From NCBI GenBank assembly GCA_016235825.1, contig JACRIL010000269.1, positions 1 through 38,615 on the forward strand: DNA of 38,615 nucleotides, given 5' to 3'. Positions 16,216 to 24,617 of this stretch are shown piece by piece. The first letter of the stretch is position 1. Each line of letters starts with the position of its first letter. Position numbers and translations under genes: made by a program. This stretch comes from Planctomycetota bacterium. GTDB lineage: Bacteria; Planctomycetota; Phycisphaerae; SM23-33. The notes under the pieces were generated by a model. The model worked only from the letters and a program-made list of their open reading frames with translations, did no database searches and was not told the DNA's origin.

Positions 16216-17403
16216 TTACACCGTTGTCGCCACGTCGGCGGAAAAGTAGTCGTCGATTTCCTTTGGCACGGGCGGGATGAGCTGGGGCCTGCCGCCGCAA
16301 CGCAGCGACTTTGTGGCCTGGAAGCCCGCGGCGACGCTGTTGCGGGCCGCGACGGCGGAAGTCGCGATCTTTCCGCCCTGCCTGACGTATCGGACGAACT
16401 CGGCGACGATCCTGGGGTCGGCCCCGCCGTGCGTGCCGGTTGCCGGCGGGGTGTCGAACTCGGCGTCGCCCTGCGGATGGTAATAATGCCGCTTGTTCCA
16501 CAGCCGCACGACCGCGCCTTTGTCGTCGCCGAAGTTCTCGACCCTGCCGGCGTCGCCGATGATCGTGTAGTTCCGCCAGGCGTCGGGCGTGTAGTGGCAC
16601 TGCTGGTACGAGCAGAGCACGCCGTTATCGAGTTCCATGAGCATCATGCTCAGGTCCTCGATGTCGAGGACCGGGTTTAGGCCCTTCTGCGACAGCGGCG
16701 GCCAGTTTTCCAGGCGCCACGATTTGTCGCCCCGTTCCTCGGGCGGATGCCGGTCGGTTATCTGGTTGTAGACCGTCAGGTTGCCCAAGGCCGCAACTTT
16801 TTGCGAGTATCCGCCGCACAGCCAGTGCAGCACGTCGATGTCGTGAGCGGCCTTCTGGAGCAGCATGCCGGTCGATTTCGTCCGGTCGGCGTGCCAGTCC
16901 TTGAAATATGAGTCGCCGCCGTAGGACAGAAAATGCCTGCACCAGCCGGCCTTGACTCGCCCGATCGCCCCGCCGTCGATAAGTTCCTTCATCTTGCGGA
17001 TGACGTTGAAGTGCCGCATGTTGTGCCCCAGGTACAGCTTGACCCGCTTCTTGTACGCCTCGCGGAGGATGCGGTCGCAGCCGCGAATCGTGATGGCCAT
17101 CGGCTTTTCGAGGTAGACGCACTTGCCAGCCTTGATCGCCGCCACGGCGTGCTGCTCGTGGCAGAAGTCGGGCGTGGTTACAAAGACGGCGTCGATATCC
17201 TTACGCCGCAGAAGTTTGCGGTAATCGTCGGTTACGAAGCTGCCCGGGAACTCCCTGGAAAAATCCTCCAGGCATTTCGGTACGGTGTCCGTCGCGGCCA
17301 CCAGATGCACGCCTTCTTCCGGCTTGTGTGCGTGCCTGGCCAGCGCGCCCCTGCCTCCGCAGCCTATGACGCCGATTCGAAGCTCTTTAGCCGACATGTT
17401 CAT
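16216..17403 (-). CDS. Gfo/Idh/MocA family oxidoreductase
   Basis: 395 residues. An N-terminal Rossmann domain (IGVIGCGGRGALARHA, VTTPDFCHEQHAVAAI, CVYLEKPMAITI with the family EKP motif) is followed by a C-terminal alpha/beta substrate domain. Family members oxidise or reduce sugars, inositols and related polyols with NAD(P). KAAHDIDVLHWLCG near the middle contains the His typical of the catalytic helix. The substrate is unknown. Starts at 17403 and 17397 are both possible; the AGGAAAG tract lies just upstream. The gene stands alone beside a repeat block. Confidence 0.9.
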   Translation of the reverse strand: MNMSAKELRIGVIGCGGRGALARHAHKPEEGVHLVAATDTVPKCLEDFSREFPGSFVTDDYRKLLRRKDIDAVFVTTPDFCHEQHAVAAIKAGKCVYLEKPMAITIRGCDRILREAYKKRVKLYLGHNMRHFNVIRKMKELIDGGAIGRVKAGWCRHFLSYGGDSYFKDWHADRTKSTGMLLQKAAHDIDVLHWLCGGYSQKVAALGNLTVYNQITDRHPPEERGDKSWRLENWPPLSQKGLNPVLDIEDLSMMLMELDNGVLCSYQQCHYTPDAWRNYTIIGDAGRVENFGDDKGAVVRLWNKRHYYHPQGDAEFDTPPATGTHGGADPRIVAEFVRYVRQGGKIATSAVAARNSVAAGFQATKSLRCGGRPQLIPPVPKEIDDYFSADVATTV

Positions 17404-17506
17404 CTTTCCTTTCTGATAATTTAATTGTGGTTCTCATCCCAAAAAACGTTGTTGGACATTTTACAGATGCTGTGCCCGACGAACCCATCCTGTCAGGACG
17501 CATTAA

Positions 17507-17636
17507 AGCATTTCACGGTCGGATGTATGCTTTATGTGGCACACCCGCCCCCGGGTGTGCATATTCAATCCCAGCCGAGGGCGGCTGGGCCACAAAATCT
17601 ATATCGTCGCAAGGATATATCCGAGCGTGAAATGCT
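17507..17636. repeat. Cloverleaf-like palindromic repeat element
   Basis: Outer arms 17507-17528 and 17615-17636 are complementary at about 20 of 22 positions. Inside, TGTGGC (17535-17540) pairs with GCCACA (17589-17594), enclosing two hairpins: ACACCC/GGGTGT (17541-17558) and CCCAGCC/GGCTGGG (17570-17589). It has no tRNA features. Confidence 0.7.
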
Positions 17637-17786
17637 CTAAAGCAACTCCAACCGGCGACTTGTCCGGCGTAGCCCCCCGTAGTCTTGGCGAAGGAGGGGC
17701 GAAGCCGAAAGCAAAGGCGCAGGTATTATTGCATCTGGTCCGAAATCCCTTGCGGATTCAGTGCTGCCATATTCAAGGCCCGAAGG

Positions 17787-18229
17787 GCCGGCAGAAAGTA
17801 GCCCCGGGTGCAGCGAGTCCGCCGTCAGGCGGACGAAGCGGAACCCGGGGTCTGGCGTCATTTGACATGTTCCAAATTCCCGTTCGCGCCACGGCAGATG
17901 AAACCCGATCCCGGAACAATCCGGCCGACGATTCTCAGCGAGACATTTGTTTTTCTTGGGAAAAAATATTGCCCCTCTCCCGGAAGGGAGAGGGTAGGGC
18001 TTGGCTCGGCGCAGCCTTTTGGCGAAGCCGGGTGAGGGTGTGTTTTTCCCCCACAGCAGATAAATATTTCGCTGAAGGCCATTGGCTTGGGCGGATGAGG
18101 AATTTTGCCACGTCTGCCAGTGGCGGGACAGGAAATTTGGAACTTCATTCAATGGACGGATTTTCCCCGGGTTCCGCTTCATCCGCCTGGCGGCGGACTT
18201 CGCTCCACCCGGGGCTACTTTCTGCCGGC
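17787..18229. repeat. Large nested inverted repeat, copy 1
   Basis: Arms 17787-17850 and 18165-18229 are inverted copies, differing at about four positions over 65. Further inward, weaker inverted matches continue (around TTCCAAATT at 17870 against AAATTTGGAA near 18133, and CAGCGAGAC near 17936 against ATTTCGCTG near 18066). Near the centre is a small hairpin (CCCTCTCCCGG and GGGAGAGGG, 17973-17993). The right half (about 18050-18229) is homologous to 24776-24950. Confidence 0.8.
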
Positions 18230-18387
18230 TCTGCGAGCCTTCAAATTGGTCGCACTGGACTTGCAAGGTATTATTATCCTTCTGAAATTGATGCGATAAA
18301 ACAAAACTACTTCCATAGACTAAAGTTTCCATGCATCTGCTCTCTCAAAATATATTGTCAACCGGTCAGCTCCACAGCCTGGCGATC

Positions 18388-18433
18388 AAAACCACCCCCA
18401 AGCTTCGCTGCTTTGCAGCTTCGCTTGAGGGTG
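18388..18433 (-). terminator. Putative terminator after the nucleotidyltransferase
   Basis: CACCCCCAAGC (18393-18403) pairs with GCTTGAGGGTG (18423-18433) with one mismatch, and an inner GCTGC/GCAGC stem has a TTT loop. On the minus strand the stem runs into TTTT (18391-18388). It is 25 bp past the stop. The T-tract is short, and it may instead be one more repeat of this block. Confidence 0.42.
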
Positions 18434-18457
18434 CCACCAATCAATTTTGTTGTCTCG

Positions 18458-19366
18458 TCATCTCCACAATCTTGCGGGGTAAAGTCCCCGCTCGACCATG
18501 GCCCGGACCGCGTTTTGGACGATGGGCTTGTCTTCCTTGTATGTTATGCCGTACCACTTTTCAGGCGTGGGGATGACCTTGACGGCGGCCTTCTTTTCGT
18601 CAACCAGTTGCCCGGCCACCGTCGGCAGGAAGAACTCGGCCTTGGGATTGTTTATATTCGCCTTCAAAAAGACCGGGAAGCGGGCCTCGATCTCGGCCAG
18701 CACGCCCGGCGTGAAGCCCCACATGTTCATGGACACGAGCGTCTCCGGGCTGACGGTTACCCAGGTCTTGTCGTCCTCGGTATATTGGATTTTGCCGTCG
18801 CGGCGAACAATCTTTGTCCGTTCGTCGATAGTCCGCAGAAGACCGTCCGGCCCGGCCTGGCAGACGCCGCGGGCCACGTGCCCGTGCTCGGAGAGCGTGT
18901 TATTGATGATGTAGCCGATAAGGCAATATTCCATGACAGGCCGCGACTGCCCGCCCTGCTTCAGGAAATCGCATAAAAGTTTGAACGATGTCCGGCCGTA
19001 AAAATCGTCGGCGTTGATCACACCGAAGTTTTCCTTTACCGCGTCCCTGCTGCACAGGACCGCGTGGGCCGTGCCCCATGGTTTGGTCCTGCCGGCGGGC
19101 ACGGCAAAGCCCTTGGGCAGAAAGTCCATATCCTGGAAGACATAGGCTGTGTCAACCCGGTTTTCAACCGACCTGCCGATCTTCTCGCGGAAGGCCTGCT
19201 CTGTGTCACGTCGGATGATAAAGACGATCCGCGAAAAGCCCGCCTGGATCGCGTCGTAGATCGAATAATCTATTACGATCTCGCCGCCCGGGCCTATCGG
19301 GTCTATCTGCTTTAGCCCGCCGTATCGGCTGCCGATGCCGGCCGCCATTATCACAAGCGTTGGCAT
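18458..19366 (-). CDS. Sugar nucleotidyltransferase-like protein
   Basis: 302 residues with an NTP-transferase (GT-A) fold. MPTLVIMAAGIGSRYGGLKQIDPIG at the N-terminus is the nucleotide-binding loop, and FGVINADDFYG (about residue 120) carries the metal-binding aspartates. A sugar-1-phosphate or similar substrate is likely but cannot be assigned. The start at ATG 19366 has AGGAG 11 nt upstream and a good promoter at 19398-19425. The frame extends to 19411 but that part lies upstream of the ribosome-binding site. Confidence 0.83.
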   Translation of the reverse strand: MPTLVIMAAGIGSRYGGLKQIDPIGPGGEIVIDYSIYDAIQAGFSRIVFIIRRDTEQAFREKIGRSVENRVDTAYVFQDMDFLPKGFAVPAGRTKPWGTAHAVLCSRDAVKENFGVINADDFYGRTSFKLLCDFLKQGGQSRPVMEYCLIGYIINNTLSEHGHVARGVCQAGPDGLLRTIDERTKIVRRDGKIQYTEDDKTWVTVSPETLVSMNMWGFTPGVLAEIEARFPVFLKANINNPKAEFFLPTVAGQLVDEKKAAVKVIPTPEKWYGITYKEDKPIVQNAVRAMVERGLYPARLWR

Positions 19367-19397
19367 GATTGGACGTTCTCCTGAAGATTTCGCGGCA

Positions 19398-19425
19398 ATT
19401 ATAAAACTCACGGACGCGAATGCAA
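19398..19425 (-). promoter_or_regulatory. Sigma70-like promoter of the nucleotidyltransferase
   Basis: On the minus strand, TTGCAT (19425-19420) is followed after 16 bp by a perfect TATAAT (19403-19398). The leader would be about 25 nt and contains the AGGAG used for translation. Confidence 0.65.
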
Positions 19426-19529
19426 CATCTCCGCCGCCCGGCCCATCCCGGTTTTAAACCATTCTCTCCCGGCCATCTTACCGTAAAATCTTCTGTTTGT
19501 CAGCCGTTCTTGGTGTAGAATATCCGCCT

Positions 19530-20072
19530 ATGAGAATAAGGTTTGCACGCATCGCCGATGCCGAGCGCATCTGCGAGATGATAAACTTTTACGCCGAGCG
19601 CGGCAGGATGCTCCACAGGAGCCTGGAGAGCGTCTACGGCAACCTGCGCGAGTTCCTTGTCGCCGAGGACGCGCACAAAAACGTCGTCGGCTGCGTGGCG
19701 GTCAGTATTTTCTGGTCGGACCTGGCCGAGGTGAAATCGCTGGCGGTGGCCGACGAATGCCGCCAGCAGGGCATCGGGCGCAAGCTGGTCATCGAGGCCG
19801 TCAAGGATGCCCGCGACCTGGGCGTGCGCAGGCTGTTCGCCCTGACATATGAACGGGATTTCTTCTCGCGCATGGGCTTTCACGCCATAGATCGCCGCAC
19901 CCTGCCCGAAAAGGTCTGGAGCGAATGCCTCCACTGCCCCAAGGTGGACCACTGCGACGAGACCGCGATGGTTCTGCCTCTTCAGGGCAAGAAGAAGAAA
20001 CTTCCGCCGAATCGCAAACGCCGAAAGAAGCACGGCCGCGGGGCGGGCCGCAATCGCCCCGGCCGCCGGTAA
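19530..20072 (+). CDS. GNAT N-acetyltransferase, ArgA-like (N-acetylglutamate synthase candidate)
   Basis: 180 residues. It has a GNAT fold with the acetyl-CoA loop CRQQGIGRKLV and beta-4 EVKSLAVADE. The C-terminal pattern LPEKVWSECLHCPKVDHCDETAMV, with three cysteines, matches the short ArgA-like acetyltransferases that acetylate glutamate at the start of arginine synthesis. That role is inferred. The last 30 residues are very basic (KKKKLPPNRKRRKKHGRG) and not part of the domain. ATG 19530 begins the conserved region. TAGAAT at 19516-19521 lies so close that the mRNA may be leaderless, and no ribosome-binding site is seen. MlaF follows after 3 nt. Confidence 0.75.
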   Translation: MRIRFARIADAERICEMINFYAERGRMLHRSLESVYGNLREFLVAEDAHKNVVGCVAVSIFWSDLAEVKSLAVADECRQQGIGRKLVIEAVKDARDLGVRRLFALTYERDFFSRMGFHAIDRRTLPEKVWSECLHCPKVDHCDETAMVLPLQGKKKKLPPNRKRRKKHGRGAGRNRPGRR

Positions 20073-20075
20073 AAC

Positions 20076-20888
20076 ATGGAAACCACTCAGCCTATAATCC
20101 GTTTCGAGCGAATCAGCAAGTCCTTCGGTCCGCTGGTCGTGCTGAAGGATGTGGACCTGTCGATATATCCCGGCCGCACGACGGTGATAATAGGCCCTTC
20201 CGGCTGCGGCAAGAGCGTGCTGCTCAAGCATATGGTAGGCCTGATCCGGCCCGACTCAGGCAAGGTATTCTTCCACGACAATCAGGTCAACGCCCTCAGC
20301 GAGCGCAAGCTGACTCCGGTCAGAAGGCGGATCGGTTTCCTGTTCCAGGGCGGGGCGCTGTTCGACTCGATGACGGTCGAGCAGAACATCTGCTTTCCGC
20401 TGATCGAGCACGACATCGGAACGCAGCAGTCGCGGCAGGATCGCTGCCGCGAAGTGCTTGCCCTGGTGGGCCTGGACGGCATGCAGAGGCGGTTCCCGGA
20501 AGAGTTGTCCGGCGGGCAAAAAAAGCGCGTCGCGCTGGCAAGGGCGATGGCCATGGACCCGGAACTGCTGCTCTACGACGAGCCGACGACGGGCCTGGAC
20601 CCGGTCCGCTCGGATCTGATCAACGAGCTGATCCTGAAACTTCAGGACGTCCTGCACCGAACCGCCATCGTGGTTACGCACGACATGAACTCGGCCCGGA
20701 AGGTCGGCGACAGGATACTCATGCTCGACGGCGGCAGATTCATACTTGACACGACGCCCGAATGTCTGGACAAAGTCGACGACGAAGTCGTTCAGCGATT
20801 CATCGAAGGCAAGGCCAGCAGGGAAGAACTGGATGAATTGCGGACGGGCAGGCTCTCCCGGTCCGCCGATGCGTCCGGCGGGCGGTAA
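20076..20888 (+). CDS. MlaF-like ABC transporter ATP-binding protein
   Basis: 270 residues. Walker A is GPSGCGKS (about residues 40-47), the Q-loop is in FLFQGGALFDSMTV, the signature is LSGGQKKRVALARA, Walker B is LLLYDEPTTGLDP, and the switch His is in VVTHDMNSA. FQGGALFDSMTV is typical of MlaF/Mkl ATPases, which energise lipid or hydrophobic-substrate transport with an MlaE permease and an MCE protein. The MCE protein is next, but no MlaE gene is present here. The gene is packed 3 nt after the acetyltransferase and 15 nt before the MCE gene. Confidence 0.87.
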   Translation: METTQPIIRFERISKSFGPLVVLKDVDLSIYPGRTTVIIGPSGCGKSVLLKHMVGLIRPDSGKVFFHDNQVNALSERKLTPVRRRIGFLFQGGALFDSMTVEQNICFPLIEHDIGTQQSRQDRCREVLALVGLDGMQRRFPEELSGGQKKRVALARAMAMDPELLLYDEPTTGLDPVRSDLINELILKLQDVLHRTAIVVTHDMNSARKVGDRILMLDGGRFILDTTPECLDKVDDEVVQRFIEGKASREELDELRTGRLSRSADASGGR

Positions 20889-20903
20889 TCACTGGAGAAA
20901 ATC

Positions 20904-21872
20904 ATGACAGAACGCGGGAAAAATCTGGCGGTCGGCGCGACGGTTATCGTCGGGCTGGGATTTCTGGCCGGAATGATAGTGCTGTTCACCGGCCTGCCGG
21001 AGATGTTCCAGACCGGATACACCCTCAGGATGGAATTTACGGACACCTTCGACGTTCAGGCGGGCGAACCGATCTATGTCGTCGGGATGCAGGTCGGGCG
21101 GGTTACCAAAGTCGAATTCACCGACCCGGAAAATCCGGCCGGCGGCATAACCTTTACCGCCCGGATCAACGGGAACGTCCGGCTGCCTGGCACCTCGCAG
21201 CCGACGATGTTCTCCAAGGGCTTCGCCGGCAAGGGATATTTCGCGTTCAAGTTCGACGGCCCGCCGGTTATTAATCCCAAAACCGGCCAGCCATATGAGT
21301 TTCTGCCGACCGACGGGAGCTGTCCGCCGCTGACAGGCGTGCATAAAGGCAGCGGGCTGATTCCGGACGAGGTTACACAGGCGGTAAAAGGGATGGCCAA
21401 GCTGACCGACGCGCTGGGTTCGATGCTTGCCCCGGCCAGCCAGCCGGCGGCCAGTCAGGCGGGCAGCCAGCCGGCTTCTACGCAGCCTTCGCAGGAACTG
21501 CCCGGCGGCCTGCCGGGAGTCGTGGCCAGGCTCACCAGGACGCTCGACGACATCCACGCGGTCGCCGGCGACGCGCAGAATCAGCAGAACATCCGCGACT
21601 CGCTGGCGAACATAAACAGGTCCAGCCAGCGGATGGGCGATCTGACCGACAGGCTTATCGCCGATGCCGAAAATATCTCCGTGCTGCTCAAAACGATCAA
21701 CAAGGCCGCCGCAAAGGTCGAGGCCGGCGAGGGCACCGTCGGAAAGCTGCTCAACGATACTAAGCTGTACAACAATCTCCTGGACGCGACCAACCAGCTC
21801 AACGATCTGCTCAAGGACCTCCGCGTGCTGGTCGAGACCTGGAAGAAGGATGGCGTGAAGGTGAAGGTATAG
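20904..21872 (+). CDS. MlaD-family (MCE domain) protein
   Basis: 322 residues, with one N-terminal membrane helix (about 8-28) and an MCE domain (about 36-125; YTLRMEFTDTFDVQAGEPIYVVGMQVGRV). A Pro/Ser/Ala/Gln-rich linker (about 175-205; QPAASQAGSQPASTQ) follows, then a C-terminal helical region with EAGEGTVGKLLNDTKLYNNLLD, common in MCE proteins. Such proteins form rings that move lipids between membranes. ATG 20904 has GGAG 8 nt upstream. It sits between the MlaF-like ATPase and the MMPL transporter. Confidence 0.85.
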   Translation: MTERGKNLAVGATVIVGLGFLAGMIVLFTGLPEMFQTGYTLRMEFTDTFDVQAGEPIYVVGMQVGRVTKVEFTDPENPAGGITFTARINGNVRLPGTSQPTMFSKGFAGKGYFAFKFDGPPVINPKTGQPYEFLPTDGSCPPLTGVHKGSGLIPDEVTQAVKGMAKLTDALGSMLAPASQPAASQAGSQPASTQPSQELPGGLPGVVARLTRTLDDIHAVAGDAQNQQNIRDSLANINRSSQRMGDLTDRLIADAENISVLLKTINKAAAKVEAGEGTVGKLLNDTKLYNNLLDATNQLNDLLKDLRVLVETWKKDGVKVKV

Positions 21873-21881
21873 TGCTGATTG

Positions 21882-24617
21882 ATGAAAGCGGGATCGACGA
21901 TAATACGGTTCAGATGGCCGGTCCTGATTCTCTGGATCATCCTGGCCTGCGCGTTGATGTTCCTTGCGCCCGTGCCCGATCCGGCCCGCACCGAACGGGT
22001 TTCCTTCCTGCCGCCCGACTGCCCCTCGCGGATCGCGCTTGAGGCCATGCAGCAGTGCTTCACGGGCAGCTCGGGCAACAGCGAGGCGGCGGTGATCTTC
22101 GAGCGGATTGACGGCAAACTCACGCCGGCAGACAGGGCCAAAATCGAGGAAGTCGCTCAAGCGATCGGCCGGCCCGATCAGAAAGCATCGGCCGGCGACC
22201 TGGCGGGCACGAACGTCCGCTCGCCTGCGTCGGTCGAGATCAAGCTGCCTTTTACCGGCCGGGAACTCGTGGCCAACCCCATGGTAAGCAAATCCGGGCA
22301 GGCCGCCATAGTGATGGTCTCGACCCCGTTCACATTCATAACCAACCGTTCGGCGAGAGTCGTCGAGCACATCCGGAACGTGCTTGACCGGTCATCCCTG
22401 CCGGCAGGCCTCAAGGCGGCGATCAGCGGCTCGGCGGGCTTCGGCTACGACTACGCCAACGCCACAAAGCACAGCCACGACCGCACGCTATGGGTAACGG
22501 TCCTGGCCGTGGTGGTGATTCTGCTGCTGGTCTATCGCGCGCCCCTGGCGGCCGCCGTGCCGCTGGCGGCGATAAGCATGGCCGCGATCGTCGTCATGAA
22601 ACTGCTGGACCTGCTCCAGGGTTTCGGGATGCACACCGGGACGGCCGAGAGAATCTTCGTGATAGTCCTGCTGTACGGCAGCGGGACGGACTACTCGCTG
22701 CTGCTGGTCAGCCGGTGCCGGGAATTCCTGGACGCCGGAGAGCCGGCTTCGTCGGCCGCCGGAAAGGCGTTCGATTTCACGCTGCCGGCGATCATGACTG
22801 CCGCCGGGACCAACGTAGCCGGCCTGTTCATGATCTACTTCGCGAAGTTCGGAATATTCAGCACGACCGGCCTGGCGGTGGCGATGGCGCTGGTCCTGGC
22901 GTTTCTGGCGGCGGTGATGATCGTCCCGGCCGGGCTGGCGATTCTGGGGCCGGCGGTCTTCTGGCCGGGCAGGAGAAGATCGATTATCATCCCGCGCGAT
23001 GGAACCGACATCGGCATCGGCGGGCGAAACTTCTGGCGTGGCATGGCGAAGGCGGTAACGGCCAGGCCGGGACTGATTCTGATCGTAACCGTCGCGGCCC
23101 TGGCGCTTCCGGCATGGCGGGGCGCAAACCAGGTCTTCGTCTACGACGCCCTGGCGGACGTCAAGCCCACATATGTCGGCGGCATCGGCAACGCCGCGGC
23201 AGGAATCGAGATAGTGAGCAGGCACTGGCCGGTCGGCGAGCTTTCGCCGGTGAACATACTTGTCCGCCGGCCGCCCGTTGCCGGAGCGGCCCAGCCGTCG
23301 GCACGCGATTGGCAGGAGCTGTCCGCCCGGCTGACCGAATCGCTGCTGGGCTGCGACGCCGTCGAGGACGTCCGCAGCCTGACCAGCCCGCTGGGCAAGG
23401 GCCTGACGGGCGCGGGCAAACTCGCCGTCATGACGCTGGGCGACGCGAAGGTGGCCCAGACGTATCTCAGTCCGAAACTCGACGGCATGCGGCTTTACGC
23501 GATGCTCAAGTGGAAGCCGCTGACGAACCGCTCGCTCGCGGCTGTCGGCCAAATCCGCGATACGGTTCATAAAACTCTCGCCGGCAGGCCCGACATGGAA
23601 GTTCACATCACCGGGGCCTCGGCCGAGATGATCGATATCAAGAACGTTACCCACAGGGATTTTCAGCTCGTGGTGGTTCTGACGCTGACGGCGGTGCTGG
23701 GCGTGATCCTGGTGTTGTTCCGCAGGCCGGTGCTGTGCGCGGTGATGGTCGCCTCGACCGTGCTGGGATACCTGGCGACGCTGGGCATAACCTACTGGTG
23801 TTTCATCAGCCTGGGCGGGGCCGGCGGACTGGACTGGAAGGTCGAGGTCTTCGTCTTCGTCGCGCTGGTGGCGGTCGGCGTGGACTACAACATCTTCCTG
23901 GTGGCAAGGCTGATCCAGGAATCGAAAGAAAATGGGACAGACGAGGCAATCCGCAGGGCTCTTGTGCGGACCGGGCCGGTCATTTCATCCTGCGGACTGA
24001 TAATGGCCGCCACGCTCGGCAGCCTGGCCGCCGGAGAACTGCCCCTGCTCAAACAGCTAGGCGCCGCCTTCGCCGTCGGAATGCTCATCGACACATTCAT
24101 CATCCGCCCGCTCATCCTGCCCGCCTTCGCCTCGCTGCTGGGAAAGAGATCGGCAAATGTTGCCGGACAGCTTTCAATAGAAAGAGAAACGAGATCTGTC
24201 AAACGAGAAGCTATGGAAAAATTCATCTGGAGTGAAATTGAGAGCGTCTGGCAATCTTGTATTGCAGATAGATCCAAAGACTCCAATATGGGCGTGCCGC
24301 CTGATAGTTTGCATATTGAGGAACGTTCCGAAGGCATTATCGAGCAGGCTGAATGTATAGGTAAAGTAATCAGAGCATTTATTATGGACGATTCCGGCAG
24401 GCGTGAACTGCAAAAACCTTTCCCAAAATATGAGACCGGTGAGAGGCGCGATGGATATTGGCAGCGCGGGTACTGTGCTTACTTCATCGATGCAAATGGC
24501 GAAACAGGCATTTTCATGTTTCAGATCGGTCCACGTTGCGGGCGCGGATGTGTTCTCAAATACGATGAAGTATTGTGTGCGAACCCGATTAGCAAAAAAC
24601 TAGCATGGGTGTCATAG
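21882..24617 (+). CDS. MMPL/RND family transporter with a foreign C-terminal extension
   Basis: 911 residues. Residues 1 to about 765 are a complete MMPL-type transporter with two halves, each a soluble loop plus a cluster of helices. LLYGSGTDYSLLLVSRCREF and VALVAVGVDYNIFLVARLIQE are the paired GxxxDY proton-relay motifs. It may export lipids or other hydrophobic compounds, in line with the MCE genes upstream. The last 134 residues (from Met at 24213) are soluble, AT-rich in codon use and unrelated to MMPL proteins. ATG 21882 is preferred; an in-frame TTG at 21879 is just upstream. The MCE stop is 9 nt away. Confidence 0.85.
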   Translation: MKAGSTIIRFRWPVLILWIILACALMFLAPVPDPARTERVSFLPPDCPSRIALEAMQQCFTGSSGNSEAAVIFERIDGKLTPADRAKIEEVAQAIGRPDQKASAGDLAGTNVRSPASVEIKLPFTGRELVANPMVSKSGQAAIVMVSTPFTFITNRSARVVEHIRNVLDRSSLPAGLKAAISGSAGFGYDYANATKHSHDRTLWVTVLAVVVILLLVYRAPLAAAVPLAAISMAAIVVMKLLDLLQGFGMHTGTAERIFVIVLLYGSGTDYSLLLVSRCREFLDAGEPASSAAGKAFDFTLPAIMTAAGTNVAGLFMIYFAKFGIFSTTGLAVAMALVLAFLAAVMIVPAGLAILGPAVFWPGRRRSIIIPRDGTDIGIGGRNFWRGMAKAVTARPGLILIVTVAALALPAWRGANQVFVYDALADVKPTYVGGIGNAAAGIEIVSRHWPVGELSPVNILVRRPPVAGAAQPSARDWQELSARLTESLLGCDAVEDVRSLTSPLGKGLTGAGKLAVMTLGDAKVAQTYLSPKLDGMRLYAMLKWKPLTNRSLAAVGQIRDTVHKTLAGRPDMEVHITGASAEMIDIKNVTHRDFQLVVVLTLTAVLGVILVLFRRPVLCAVMVASTVLGYLATLGITYWCFISLGGAGGLDWKVEVFVFVALVAVGVDYNIFLVARLIQESKENGTDEAIRRALVRTGPVISSCGLIMAATLGSLAAGELPLLKQLGAAFAVGMLIDTFIIRPLILPAFASLLGKRSANVAGQLSIERETRSVKREAMEKFIWSEIESVWQSCIADRSKDSNMGVPPDSLHIEERSEGIIEQAECIGKVIRAFIMDDSGRRELQKPFPKYETGERRDGYWQRGYCAYFIDANGETGIFMFQIGPRCGRGCVLKYDEVLCANPISKKLAWVS
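24213..24617 (+). CDS. Possible separate gene fused in frame to the MMPL gene
   Basis: The tail of the MMPL frame could be its own 134-residue gene starting at ATG 24213. Its codons are AT-rich (AAA, GAT, ATT, TGT), unlike the GC3-rich transporter. It contains eight cysteines scattered through a soluble sequence (WSEIESVWQSCIAD, YWQRGYCAYFID, GPRCGRGCVLKYDEVLC). I do not recognise the family. Only a weak purine run precedes the ATG. It ends at the edge of the repeat block. Confidence 0.4.
   Translation: MEKFIWSEIESVWQSCIADRSKDSNMGVPPDSLHIEERSEGIIEQAECIGKVIRAFIMDDSGRRELQKPFPKYETGERRDGYWQRGYCAYFIDANGETGIFMFQIGPRCGRGCVLKYDEVLCANPISKKLAWVS

Larger units (their letters stand above)
17404..18457. 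other. Gene-free repeat block
   Basis: About 1 kb between two minus-strand genes. It holds the cloverleaf-like palindrome at 17507-17636, the large inverted repeat at 17787-18229 and a hairpin at 18393-18433. Frames cross it on both strands, but they run through palindromic DNA and give translations such as repeated AP/GR/PS runs with no domain. I do not accept any as a gene. A 20-nt stretch (17655-17674) recurs exactly at 24694-24713. Confidence 0.75.

Noticed and set aside
17507..17636. tRNA or tmRNA gene
   Set aside because: The fold is cloverleaf-like, but the arm lengths are wrong, and there is no TTCGA-type T-loop, anticodon arm or acceptor end.
17534..18976. 480-residue plus-strand and 231-residue minus-strand frames in the repeat block
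   Set aside because: Both translate palindromic repeats, and the plus-strand frame also runs over the nucleotidyltransferase on the other strand. No domain or ribosome-binding site.
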